From positions 1,666,936,800-1,667,000,799 of the forward strand of contig CM066031.1 of NCBI GenBank assembly GCA_033557465.1: a stretch of 64,000 nt of DNA, written 5' to 3'. The notes under the pieces were generated by a model that had not been told where the DNA came from, ran no database searches, and saw nothing but the letters and a program-made list of their open reading frames with translations. The DNA is from Ichthyophis bannanicus. Taxonomy: Eukaryota > Chordata > Amphibia > Gymnophiona > Ichthyophiidae. Below are positions 34,030 through 43,884 of this stretch, one piece after another. The stretch's first letter is position 1. The number at the start of each line of letters is the position of its first letter. The translations under genes and the position numbers were made by a program.

Positions 34030-35711
34030 GGGGGGGAGGAGTCTCTTAGCTAAGATGGTGGCAACTACCGTTTCCAAGTGAGAGCATTTTTTCTTGTTAC
34101 CCGAATGGGACGGAAGCGTAAAGGCAAGGGGGGGGACTTTGTCCTCTCAATCTCCACCTACCTCTACGCCGATTACCTCGGGTCCGATGGATACCTTTGT
34201 TCAGCGCTCAAACCGGACTGTGACTGATTTAGGGGAGGAATCCCGAGCTGCGATATCGCCAGAGTCTGGAGGCTCGGCTTTTGCTTCGGGTCTATCTCTC
34301 TCCCCTGTGAGTCCAGCACCCAAGGTTTCTCGCGCCCTGTCCCTTCCGGAAGGGTTCCTGGAGCTCGGCTCCCACCCGAAGTTGGCGGAAGCTGATGGCT
34401 CGATTGGACCAGGAATAGAGGCGTGGTTGCCCTGCAGGATTGGAATTCCTGCGGCGTCTATACCTGTTTTTTCATCGGTGCCGAGTGAAGGGGATTCCAC
34501 AGGTCAGAAGTTACCTGTGGTGGATCGAGGGCAGGTGCCTATGGCAGATATGGCAGCTGGTGTAAAGAGAACTGATTCGGGTTTACCGTTTTCTCTTCGG
34601 AGGCCGGAAAGTTTTACTCTTGAATCGATCTGGTGGGCGATTCTTTCTCTTGGGGAGTCCTTGGTGCCACGGGTAACCACTTTGGAGCAGAAAGTGAATA
34701 CTACCTGTCTGGCTACGGAGAGTTTGGAGCAGAAAGTTTGTTTTGCAACCTGAGGTGGCAGAAATGCAACGGAAGTTGGCAGGCTTGGACGAACAGTCGG
34801 ATGCTTTTCGGAAAAACCTTTCCTCCACTCAAGCTAAGTTGGAACATTTGGATAACCTTGCTAGAATGAATAATTTGCGTTTAATTAATTTTCCTAGAAT
34901 TTCTTCTGTATCTCCTAGTGATATGTTTAAACGATATTTAAATGAGGTGTTGGGTGTTTCTTCCGAATTAATCCCGCCACTGGTGAGGGCTTATTATTTG
35001 CCTAAAGCTAAATTGTCCACTGATGTGGGTCAGGAGGGGGTTGATTTGGTACAATGTAATATGCTGAATGTAACTGACCTACTGGAAAAATCCGTGGATG
35101 AAACTCCTGTTCCCTCTACATTGTTGGTTACCTTTGCCTTGTTATCTGACAGAGAGTGGGTGCTAAGGCTTTTTTTCAGGAAAAGAAAATTGCCTTTTAA
35201 AGGGTTAGCGGTAAGAATTTACCCGGATCTGGCTAGGAATACACAATGGCGTCGGAGAGAGTTTCTCTTGCTACGCCCTGATATCCTTCAGTTGGGAGAG
35301 GTCTGTTTTCTTAAATATCCGTGTAAGTGCTTGGTTAAATATGAAACTGTTTCCTATATTTTTTATGACCCCCCCCCCCAACTTACAGCTTTCATTAATG
35401 CTAAGCGGTTAGAGTCCTCTGTTATTCCCTCACTTGATCTCACATAACATTACTGTCACGGTTGGACGGCTTGCACTTAATTTACCTATATTGTTGTTTG
35501 TATAATATTTGATTTTGATATCACTCCCCTCTTTATTGTGGGCTAGTGTGGAAGATATTTCCTATTCTCTCTTGTTGAGAGATTTCCTTTTTGTTATGTA
35601 CGAATCATGTTTAATTACTGCTGTATCTTTCTTTTTCCTCAAGAAATGCTGTTGTTGGCTTTCTTGTTTCATTATTGTAAAATTTCATAAATAAAAAAAA
35701 AAATAAAAAAA
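34030..35711 (+). mobile_element. ORF1-only L1-type retroelement (HAL1-like) with TSD and poly(A)
   Basis: A 1682-bp insertion flanked by 17-bp direct repeats AGATTCTAYATGACATG (34013-34029 and 35712-35728, one mismatch). It opens with a G-rich 5' end, encodes only an L1-like ORF1 protein, and ends with a short 3' UTR and an A-rich tail (ATAAATAAAAAAAAAAATAAAAAAAA). There is no endonuclease or RT. The TSD and poly(A) show L1-style target-primed insertion. Mammalian HAL1 elements have the same ORF1-only plan. Confidence 0.82.
34105..35447 (+). pseudogene. L1-like ORF1p (frameshifted)
   Basis: The start chosen is ATG at 34105 (MGRKRKGK, a basic start typical of L1 ORF1); a shift in the following G8 run (34128-34135) moves to the frame ending at 34753. 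An N-terminal Ser/Pro-rich region leads to a heptad-rich coiled coil (VTTLEQKVNTTCLATESLEQKV, then QRKLAGLDEQ, QAKLEHLDNLARMNN). A second frameshift lies near 34740. The RRM-like core follows (NNLRLINFPRI, PVPSTLLVTFALLSDREWVLR) and a C-terminal domain (WRRREFLLLRPDILQLG, YIFYDPPPQLTAFI). ORF1p would bind RNA and form trimers. Two shifts make this copy inactive. Confidence 0.78.
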
Positions 35712-36231
35712 AGATTCTACATGACATGTCTGCGTACTCCCTTGCTGCAATCATACAACGTACTCCAAACAGAATGAGGAGATCAAGCATGGCAAACACA
35801 CTGACAACCCCTTCATCAATAAGGATGAGCACCCAAGCCACTAAAAAACCATGCCTTTTCTTTATATGCACTAACTCTGTGGAATGCCCTCCCTGCTTCC
35901 ATCCAAGCTATCTCCGACCATTCAACCTTTAGAAAAGCCATAAAGACTCACTTGTTCCAGCTATTCTATGATCACATTCCATAGATATGACATGTACAGT
36001 GCCTGTCAACCCACAGCTCAACCTCCCTTATGTAACCATTAAGATTTATTTGCCAACTTGTAATTTAGTTCCCCCTGTCCTACCCAAGTTGATGTTCCTG
36101 TTCAATGTTAATTACTTGTTCTAGTTTAATACCTGTTTTATGTAAAACAGTTTGATTGTTCATTTTCTATGTAAACCGTGCTGATTTTGAAATAGTGCGG
36201 TATATAAAAACAAATAAATAAAGAGAACCTG

Positions 36232-36305
36232 GGTAATCAACTGCTTGTGCCAATACAAGCATTGTGGAACCTGTGTCTTTTGGGGAAACTGCTAGGTACT
36301 TATGA
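36232..36305 (+). mobile_element. CR1 3' UTR fragment
   Basis: Bases GTACAAGCATTGTGGAACCTGTGTCTTTTGGGGAAACTGCTAGGTAC-like text (with CAATACAAGC at the start) matches 39895-39945 of the CR1 LINE 3' UTR downstream. It is a short isolated piece between an L2 end and an L1-like fragment. Confidence 0.6.
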
Positions 36306-37560
36306 TAATGCAACCACCGGAGCACAGCCACCCTATTAGGCACAACCCTTTTCCGCCATACTAATGCCAGTTCTAACTGTGCTGCAAAGTACACTTTTAT
36401 AGTCCATCCCCCCACAGACCCCCTTCCCCCCTAAGTGCAGCAACAGGGACTCAGAGTTCATCTCCCACTCCTGTCCAGTTATTTCCTGAAATAGCCTTCT
36501 CGCTACCTTCCAGCATTCCTGAATTTTGGGCATGTCTACCACATATGGATATAGTCCCCTCTCTGTCCATAGCCCATTCAACAGAGCGGACTATAACTCG
36601 CCTTACCTCTGTTGAGGGGTCAGGTACGTCCGGTACAGCATTTTATAAGGAGGGAGGAGTAGCCTAGTGGTTGGGGCAAGGTACTTCAGGCCGGAAGGTC
36701 GGGGGTTCAAATCCCACTAGAGGACAGCAACCTTGGGCCGGAAGGACTGGGGTTTCTAGTCCCACAGATGCTCCTTGTGGTCTTGGGCAAGCCACTTAAC
36801 CCTCCATAGCCCATGTTCCCTGTAAGTATTAGTGTATGTGTCTCATATCCCCGTATGTTAAATGTATCCCCCAATTGTGTTGTGACCGCTTTGATTGAAG
36901 GATAAGGCGGTATACAAAAACTATCTAAATAAATAAATAAATAAATAACAATGCTCTTGCACACTAACAGAGCCCTCCCCCCTTCCTTTCTCACTCCTTG
37001 GATAAACTTACTCCATTTTTCTGCCATCCATCTGCCCCCAGATCCCACTCCCACGCATCCTTAAACCTCTCACCCTTCTCAGTGCTATCTAGTGACCCAT
37101 AAATTCTGGACAGCACACCCTTGCGCGCACCCCCTCCCCCCGCTGATAAATCCGCTCAAAGACTGTTCCCTCCTCCTGGTCCCTACTATCATCTAGTCTT
37201 CAAAAAATGTTACCTGTAGATAAAGGAAAATGTCCACTTCTCCCAACCCAAATTCCTCCTGCAAGGTCTCAAAGCTTTTAACCCACCCTCCTCCCTCTGT
37301 CAGCTGTCCCCATTCCCTCAAGTCCTGCTCCTCCCACTTTCTATAAATATCCATGCTTCTACCTGGGTAAAACCCTTCTGTCCCCCTAATGGGCTGTAAT
37401 CAAATCCCCCCTCCCTGTACCAGCCTCCCCGTGCTTTACTCCAAATCCCATTTGTTAGCTCTATCATGGGATGCCCCCCCTCCTGCTCCCCCCACACCCC
37501 TCTAGCCATTGCCAACAGGGGTGACCTGCTGCCACTGCGCACTCCATTTGCACCCACTGT
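36306..37560 (-). pseudogene. L1-like LINE ORF2 C-terminal fragment, SINE-interrupted
   Basis: The minus strand carries, from 37500 down, NGIWSKARGGWYREGG and related text, then WSKFIQGVRKEGGRALLVCKSI near 37000, a SINE, then MLYRTYLTPQQR and MPKIQECWKVARRLFQEITGQEW with a CAPNRVAVLRWLHYHK end. The order and the LYRTYLTP box are typical of the ORF2 C-terminal region of L1/Tx1-like LINEs in amphibians and fish. Stops and shifts are present. Confidence 0.62.
36652..36950 (+). mobile_element. tRNA-derived SINE with L2-type 3' tail
   Basis: Head and middle as in the SINE at 27021 (box A TAGCCTAGTGGTTGG, box B GGGTTCAAATCCC, then CTTGGGCAAGCCACTTAACC). The 3' tail reads ATGTTAAATGTATCC-CCAATTGTG, then ACCGCTTTGATTGAAGGATAAGGCGGTATAC and (TAAA)n. 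That tail is nearly the same as the 3' end of the L2 LINEs at 47670-47762 and 41935-42010, which are the likely source of its RT. Confidence 0.88.
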
Positions 37561-37589
37561 TCGTCGCTGACATCTGGAAAAACAGACAG

Positions 37590-40033
37590 TCCGGTTTTCA
37601 TTGCTCAGTTTTTGATTTCTGTACCTCCACAAGGGTTGCAAATCTGGTGCAAGAAATAAGGGTGTTGGGACCACTTGGCAATAGTGATCATAGTATGATC
37701 ATGTTTGATTTAATCAGTGGAGGACAGATAGTAAAGGAATCCACAGTACTACCTTTTAACTTTCAAAAGGGAGACTATGATAGAATGAGGAATATAGTTC
37801 GGAAAAAACTAAAAGGAGCGGTTCCAAAGGTTAAAGACTTACAGCAAGCTTGGGTGTTATTTAAAAATACTATCCTCGAAGCCCAGACCAGCTGTATTCC
37901 ACGCATTAAGAAAAGTGGAAGAAAGTCCAAAAACTGCCAGCATGGTTTAAAGGTGAGGTCAGAGAGGCTGTTGCTGCCAAAAGAGCAACCTTCAGGACAT
38001 GGAAAAAAGAGCCAAATGATGAAAACTGGAAACAACACAAGCACTGGCAAGTTAAATGCAAAGCATTGATAAGGCAGGCAAAGCGGGAATTTGAGAAGAA
38101 ACTTGCTACGGAAGCAAAAACACGAAATAAAGACTTTTTCAAGTACATTCGTAGCAAAAGGCCTGTGAGAGAGTCAATTGGACCATTAGATGATAGAGGG
38201 GTAAAAGGGGCAGTAAGAGGGGACAAGGCTATAGCAGAGAGACTGAATGAATTCTTTGCTTCGGTCTTTACTGAGGAAGATGTAGGGATGTTACCCAAGA
38301 CTGAAGTGGTATTTAAAGGTGATACTGCAGAGGAATTGAGAGAAATATCGCTACACCTGGAAGATATATTACAACTATTTGATAAACTGAATAGTAACAA
38401 ATCACCTGGACCGGATGGTATACATCCCAGAGTGTTGAAAGAACTGAAATATGAGATTGCAGACCTGCTATTGGTAATCTGTGAACTTTCATTAAAATCA
38501 TCTGTAATACCTGAAGATTGGAGGGTCGCCAACGTAACACCAATTTTTAAAAAGGGTTCCAGGGGTGACCCGGGAAATTACAGACCGGTGAGCCTGACGT
38601 CAGTACCAGGGAAAATGGTAGAAACCATCATAAAGAACAAAATTACACAGCATGTAGATAGCCATGGCCTAATGGGAGACAGCCAACATGGCTTTAGACA
38701 AGGAAGATCTTGTCTTACTAATCTGATCTGTTTTTTGAAGGTGTGCATAAACAGGTAGACAAAGGTGAGTCGGTTGATATAGTGTATCTGGACTTTCAGA
38801 AAGCTTTTGACAAGGTCCCCCATCAGAGACTTTTGGCAAAGCTAAAAAATCATGGGATAGGAGGCAGTGTACTATTGTGGATCGGGAACTGGTTAAAAGA
38901 TAGAAAGCAGAGGGTAGGGCTAAATGGCCAATATTCCCAATGGAAAAAGGTGAATAGTGGAGTACCCCAGGGATCTGTACTGGGTCCCCTACTTTTTGAC
39001 ATATTCATAAATGACCTGGAAAAAGGAATAACTAGTGAGGTTATCAAATTTGCAGATGACACAAAACTGTTTAAAGTTGTTAAAACCCAAGAGGATTGTG
39101 GAAAACTGCAGGAGGATCTGGATAAATTGGAAGACTGGGCATCCAAATGGCAGATGAAATTTAATGTGGACAAGTGCAAAGTTATGCACCTAGGAAAGAA
39201 CAACCCACACTATAGTTACACGATGCAAGGCTCCACAGTAGAAACCACCACCCAGGAAAAAGATTTAGGAGTCATCGTGGATAACATGTTAAAACCCTCC
39301 GCCCAGTGTGCAGCGGCGGCCAAGAAAGCAAATAGAATGCTAGGTATCATAAGGAAAGGGATGGAGAATAAAACAAAGGATATTATAATGCCTCTGTATC
39401 GCTCCATGGTACGACCGCACCTTGAATATTGTGTGCAATTCTGGTCACCGTATCTTAAAAAGGACATAGAGTTATTAGAAAAAGTACAGAGAAGAGCCAC
39501 CAAATTGGTGAAGGGGATGGAAGGCTACTCCTATGAAGAGAGGCTAAAAAGGTTAGGGCTCTTTAACCTGGAAAAGAGACGGCTGAGGGGAGATATGATA
39601 GAGGTCTATAAATTAATGAATGGAGTGGAACGGATAAACGTGGATCAATTGTTTACGCTATCAGAATATAGAAGGACTAGGGGACATGTAATGAAGCTAC
39701 AGGGTAAACTATTTAAGACAAATAAGAGAAAATATTTCTTCACTCAACGTGTAATCAAACTCTGGAATCTGTTACCGGAGGATGTAGTAAGGGCTGTTAG
39801 TATAGCTGGGTTTAAAAAAGGTTTGGACAAGTTCCTGGAGGAAAGGTCCATAAACCACTATTAAAAAGGGACCCAGGATATCAATGCTTGACCTAGTACA
39901 AGCACTGCAGAACCTGTGTCTTTTGGGGAAACTGCTAGGTACGTATGACCTAGATTGGCCACTGTTGGAAACAGGATACTGGGCTTGATGGACCTCGGTC
40001 TGACCCAGTATGGCATTTCTTATGTTCTTATGA
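37590..40033 (+). mobile_element. CR1 LINE, 5'-truncated, RT nearly intact
   Basis: Begins within the endonuclease (VLGPLGNSDHSMIMFDL) and runs through the complete RT to a CR1-like 3' UTR ending ATGGCATTTCTTATGTTCTTATG. The final TTCTTATG TTCTTATG repeat is the CR1 type of microsatellite-like end, not poly(A). It is inserted between minus-strand L1-like fragments, with ORF1 on the right and ORF2 on the left. Among the LINEs here it is one of the best preserved. Confidence 0.88.
38066..39864 (+). pseudogene. CR1 reverse transcriptase (one frameshift)
   Basis: The first frame (38066-38758) has NSNKSPGPDGIHPRVLKEL, WRVANVTPIFKKGSRGDPGNYRPVSLTSV and [15 protein letters not shown] frameshift at about 38735 moves to the frame ending at 39864: [39 protein letters not shown], the active site [10 protein letters not shown], and the C-terminal boxes [24 protein letters not shown] and [18 protein letters not shown]. 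All RT palm motifs are intact, so only the single shift and the missing endonuclease N-terminus disable it. Confidence 0.88.
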
Positions 40034-40690
40034 TTACAAAGTCCTTTTCATGATATCGGAGTATACAAACTATCAGCGCTCGTGAGCATGTCTCTGGTGG
40101 CAGCTTGTGTCTTGTCTCCCAGTAGGCACACTCAATTTCATATGCAGGATCAGCGATTTTGGCGGGAAAGCAGACCTGGAGTAGTTGCTGCACGAAAGAC
40201 CTGGCATCAGGCAGTTCAGCCCCTTCATGCACCCCAAAGATGCGGAGATTCTGCTGCCCATCCTGGTTCTCGTGATCTTCCATCTTGGCCTCCAGCCATC
40301 ATACAGCCCATTGGAACTTCTCCATTTCTTTACTGCTGTGTGTCTCCCAGTCCTCTAGTTGTCCAATCTGGTCCTCCACTTCCGTCACTCACTCCACAAG
40401 GGTTGCAAATCGCTCATCAAAGCAAGCAGAGACTATATTGATATTTCCAGCGTGGATGCCTGGATTTCTGCCAGCAATTCTGTCATTCCTCCAATGGAGT
40501 CTCCTGCAGCACCGGACTTTCCATTTCTGCCAGATGCCGCCAACTTAGCCTGCGGGCTCGGGTGATTTGTGGCTTGTAGTTTTATGTTCTCCATTTCCCC
40601 CGTTTGGCCCACTTTGTCAGGGCGCACTCGCAGCATTTTGGGCATCTTGCCTCACCCCTCCAGGCCTCATGGCGACACTCAGAGAGGGGG
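40034..40690 (-). pseudogene. L1-like ORF1 fragment
   Basis: The minus strand from about 40680 has an AMRPGGVRQDA-like start and GKSGAAGDSIGGMTELLAEI, then, after shifts, MEDHENQDGQQNLRIFGVHEGAELPD and SRALIVCILRYHEKDFVI. RQNLRI.G.PEG and the ALIV..LRY..K box mark the ORF1 RNA-binding domain of L1-like LINEs. The CR1 LINE at 37590-40033 cuts it at its C-terminal side. Confidence 0.68.
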
Positions 40691-40744
40691 TATGATCGTG
40701 TTTTAGGAGCACACTTGCACCTATTGTTATCCCCATCCCACCTT

Positions 40745-41930
40745 TCTGTTCCAGAAGTGCCCTAAGCTGGGTTGCCTGGTAATATCTAACCAGATCATGA
40801 ACTCCCATACCCCCTCCCTCCTAGCCTTGCACATCACTCTTCGATTTACCAAAAAGTGGTCGCCGTTTCAAAATAAAGCCAAACATCCACCGTTGTACTC
40901 TTCTGTGGACTTGCTCTGGCACTTCCACAGGTAGATTCATGAACAGGAATAACAGCCGCGGAAGCACATTCTTTTTTTAATACTGCAATACGCCCCACCC
41001 ATGAAAGCTGCGGCTGTTCCCATCCTTCCATATCCTTCTTATTCAGCAATGGATCATAGTTTTCCCAATATAATATCCCCAAATCCCATCCAGTGTGCAC
41101 CCCAAGATATTTAATGCTGGTTTGTTCCCACTTAAATGGGAAGGCCTCCTGCAGCCGTTCTTCCAGCCCCAGCTCTAACTCCAGTTTCAACACCTCAGGT
41201 TTTGTCATGTTCACTTTGTATCCCGATACCCTGCTATACACGGCAATAATCTCCAACAAATTAGGCAAGGTCACTAGGGAATTACGCACCACAAACACTA
41301 CATCAGCTATGCCTATCTTTTAGCTACAGGTCTCTAATCGGGCAGCATGAAATATTGCCATTGCCCAGTTAGTGACTGTTGCTGCCTCCGCTCCTCCCTG
41401 GAACGCCTATAACATGTCCCGATGCTAAGCGGCACAAACTGTGTTAGTACCCTTGAATATACCGTTGATTGGTATTTATACAGTTTACAGGGCTGTAAAC
41501 AATGTAAATGTCTTTTGAATATTGGGCCCATTAAGTCTCCAGAATGTCAACCCCACATCTTCCTTCCTAAACTCCACACTGACCATCACAGGTGCATAGT
41601 CACACAATCGACCCTATATCCACTTCACTCACCATCGGTACTAATGATCCATTGAGGCGTATCATATCTATCTTGCTATAAGATTGATGCGTGTGAGAAT
41701 AGAAAGTATATCCACATCCCCCCATCATAATTGGCCATACATCAATAACACCCATTTTATCCATCATGTGCTTCAGTTTAATTCTGTGGCATTTCGTACT
41801 CCCCTCCCCCTCCCGTATTATCCACCCTGGGGTTGAGGGTTAAATTAAAATCCACCTCTCCTATTACAGGCACTACCACCATCCCCATCCCCACTAACTA
41901 GGGTGCTAAAACCTTTCATAAAACCCCTCC
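40745..41930 (-). pseudogene. L1-like ORF2 fragments (endonuclease and RT)
   Basis: On the minus strand 41930-41500 gives endonuclease remnants (GEVDFNLTLNP, then SKIDMIRL). Bases 41325-40846 give FVVRNSLVTLPNLLEIIAVYSRVSGYKVNMTK, then YLGVHTGWDLGILYWENYDPLL, the RT thumb-side region just after the FADD site. Near 40808 GVHDLVRYYQATQLRALLE follows. The RT core between them is missing. It is interrupted at 41935 by the 3' end of an L2 LINE. Confidence 0.65.
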
Positions 41931-41934
41931 CATA

Positions 41935-43880
41935 TTTATTTAGATAGATTTGTATGCCACCTTATCCTTCAATCAAGGTGGTCACGTCACATCACAATTG
42001 GAGGGTTCAATTTAACATTAGGGTACGTGTAAACATTTAGACAGTACAGTTACTTATCAGCATATAGACAGTACAATATAAGGTAATATTTAACATGAGA
42101 GTATTTAATAGCTCAGTATGATGAACTTGTGTATGTGGGTAGGATGGGTGTGTGCTTAGTTGGCAGCGGTTGTAGTGTTTCAGTTTGGGTTTGGGATGTT
42201 GCCTGGATGCTCATATGTTTCTATAAATAAAAATGTTTTGAGGTCTTTGCGAAAGTCTGTGAGGTCATCTAATGCCCTCAGGCTTGTCAGGAGGGAGTTC
42301 CATAGTGTGGATGCCAGTAGTGATGGTGCTATTTTTGAGGTTGTTTGTTTGGTTTTGTGATAGCCTGCAGGCGTGCCGATCATGTTGTCATTATTGGATC
42401 TTCTTGGTCTGTTGCTGATATCCCTTGTTATGACGTTTTGGAGTATGTCTGCTGAGAGCTGCTGAATGACTTTGAAGCTGATCATTATTGTTTTGTATTT
42501 GGCTCTTGCCATCATTGGGAGCCAGTGCAGTTGTTGTAGGACGGGAGTGATGTGCTCGGTCCTTGGTGTGTCTGTAATGATGCGTGCTGTGGTGTTTTGT
42601 ATCATCTGTAGTGGGTGGAGGGTCTGCTGAGGAAGGCCTTGATATAGTGAGTTTCCATAATCAAGCAGTGGTGTAATGAGTGCTTGGCACACTGTGCGGA
42701 AGTGGTCCTGATGGAGCATTGGTTTGATTTGTCTGATTGTTTTCAATCGTTGATAGGCCTTGCTTGCGGTTTTGGTGATGTGGGATTTCAGGTTCAGCGT
42801 CTGTCTAGTGTGATGCCCAGATACTTCTTCTTTGACTACTATGTGTTTGTCTAAGATGCTGATAGTTTGTGGAGGTATGAAGGTGGGGTTCCTGGTGACG
42901 AACATTGCCTCAGTTTTATCGTAGTTGACCGTTAGGTTGTTGGCTATGAGCCAGTCGTTCATTTCTTCGAGGCGTTTAGTTATTGTTGTGGTGTTTAGTG
43001 CTTGCAGGTTGATTGGAGCGTACACCATGATGTCATCAGCATAAATGTGATAGTGAAGTTTGTGGTGCTTGATGATGTTGCATATGGGCTGTATGTAAAT
43101 GTTAAAGAGCATTGATGATAGAGCTGAGCCCTGAGGTATTCCCTGCGTGATGGGGAATTGTAGTGATTTCTTTTGGTCGCATTTGACTTGTTGCGTTCGC
43201 CCTTCCAAGTATGATGTAAACCACTTCAGGGTGTTATTGCATAGTTTGTTGTAAGCGTTGCAATAGCTTGGTGTGGGACACAGTGTCGAAGGCCGCCGAG
43301 ATGTCCATGAACACTAGCAGGAAGCCGTTTTTTATGTTGTCTATGCCTCTTAGGAGATTGTTGAAGAGAGAGGTGAGTAGTGTTTCAACGCCGTGTTGGG
43401 GCTTAAATCCATGCTGGTGTATGTCCAGTGGGGCATTTATATCAATATGGTTCTGAAGTTGCCTTTGCACTGCTTTTTCCACGATTTTTGCAAGGAATGG
43501 CAGGCTGGAGATGGGACGGTATGATCTTGGTTCGGAGGGGCTCAGATTGCTACTTTTAAGTATTGGTCATATCATTGCATGCTTTAGGGGTTGTGGCATG
43601 TATCCTTGTTGGAGTGAATCTTTGACGATTTTTTGAATGTGATGAGAGAGTTGGCTTTTTGTAGCTTTCAGCCATGTCACTGGGCATGGGTCTGACGGTG
43701 AAGTTGTTGTGTTTAGTTGCTGTTTTGTTGGTATGTTGAAGCTCTCCCATGTTTGATGTTGCTTTTTTATCATGTGGTCGTTTGTTTGTGGTGTAGTAGA
43801 GCATATTTGGTTGGTGTTTTTTGACTTCATGTAGTCTGCATATTTTTGTGGGTCAAGATGGTAGGTGTAGCATGTAATAA
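41935..43880 (-). mobile_element. L2-clade LINE F, 5'-truncated, minus strand
   Basis: The 3' tail lies at 41935-42010 (reverse complement of ATTGAAGGATAAGGTGGCATAC...ATAAATA). The RT frames 43482-43234 and 43208-42180 hold QHGFKPQHGVETLL, VFMDISAAFDTVSHTKLL, QGIPQGSALSSMLFNIYIQPIC, an intact active site YHIYADDIMVY, LLDYGNSLYQGLPQ and TPVLQQLHWLPMMARAKYK. The copy stops at about 43880 in the linker before RT. It is the same subfamily as the plus-strand LINE next to it. Confidence 0.86.
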
Positions 43881-43884
43881 ACCT

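Larger units (their letters stand above)
31896..36232 (+). mobile_element. L2-clade LINE, 5'-truncated in endonuclease, interrupted
   Basis: Starts inside the endonuclease (GDFNLPVLPN, PVPWSDHNAI), continues through a linker (32449-32766, RKEYHTNILMRSLNKLGELF) and RT. RT landmarks are FLDIASAFDMISHN, LLFNIFIQPIC and YHIYANDVLLY (YADD changed to YAND), then TVFQALIFPHLDYAN-type text near 33790 and THILMLHWLPIASRL-type text near 33950. Bases 34030-35711 are a foreign insertion. Coding resumes with RRSSMANTLTT and ends with GTGCGGTATATAAAAACAAATAAATAAA at 36201-36228. Several frameshifts are present. Confidence 0.82.

Noticed and set aside
38735..38745. Programmed frameshift in the CR1 RT
   Set aside because: It falls within the RT domain, between conserved boxes, in a G/T-poor context without a slippery site; an ordinary indel in a dead copy is simpler.
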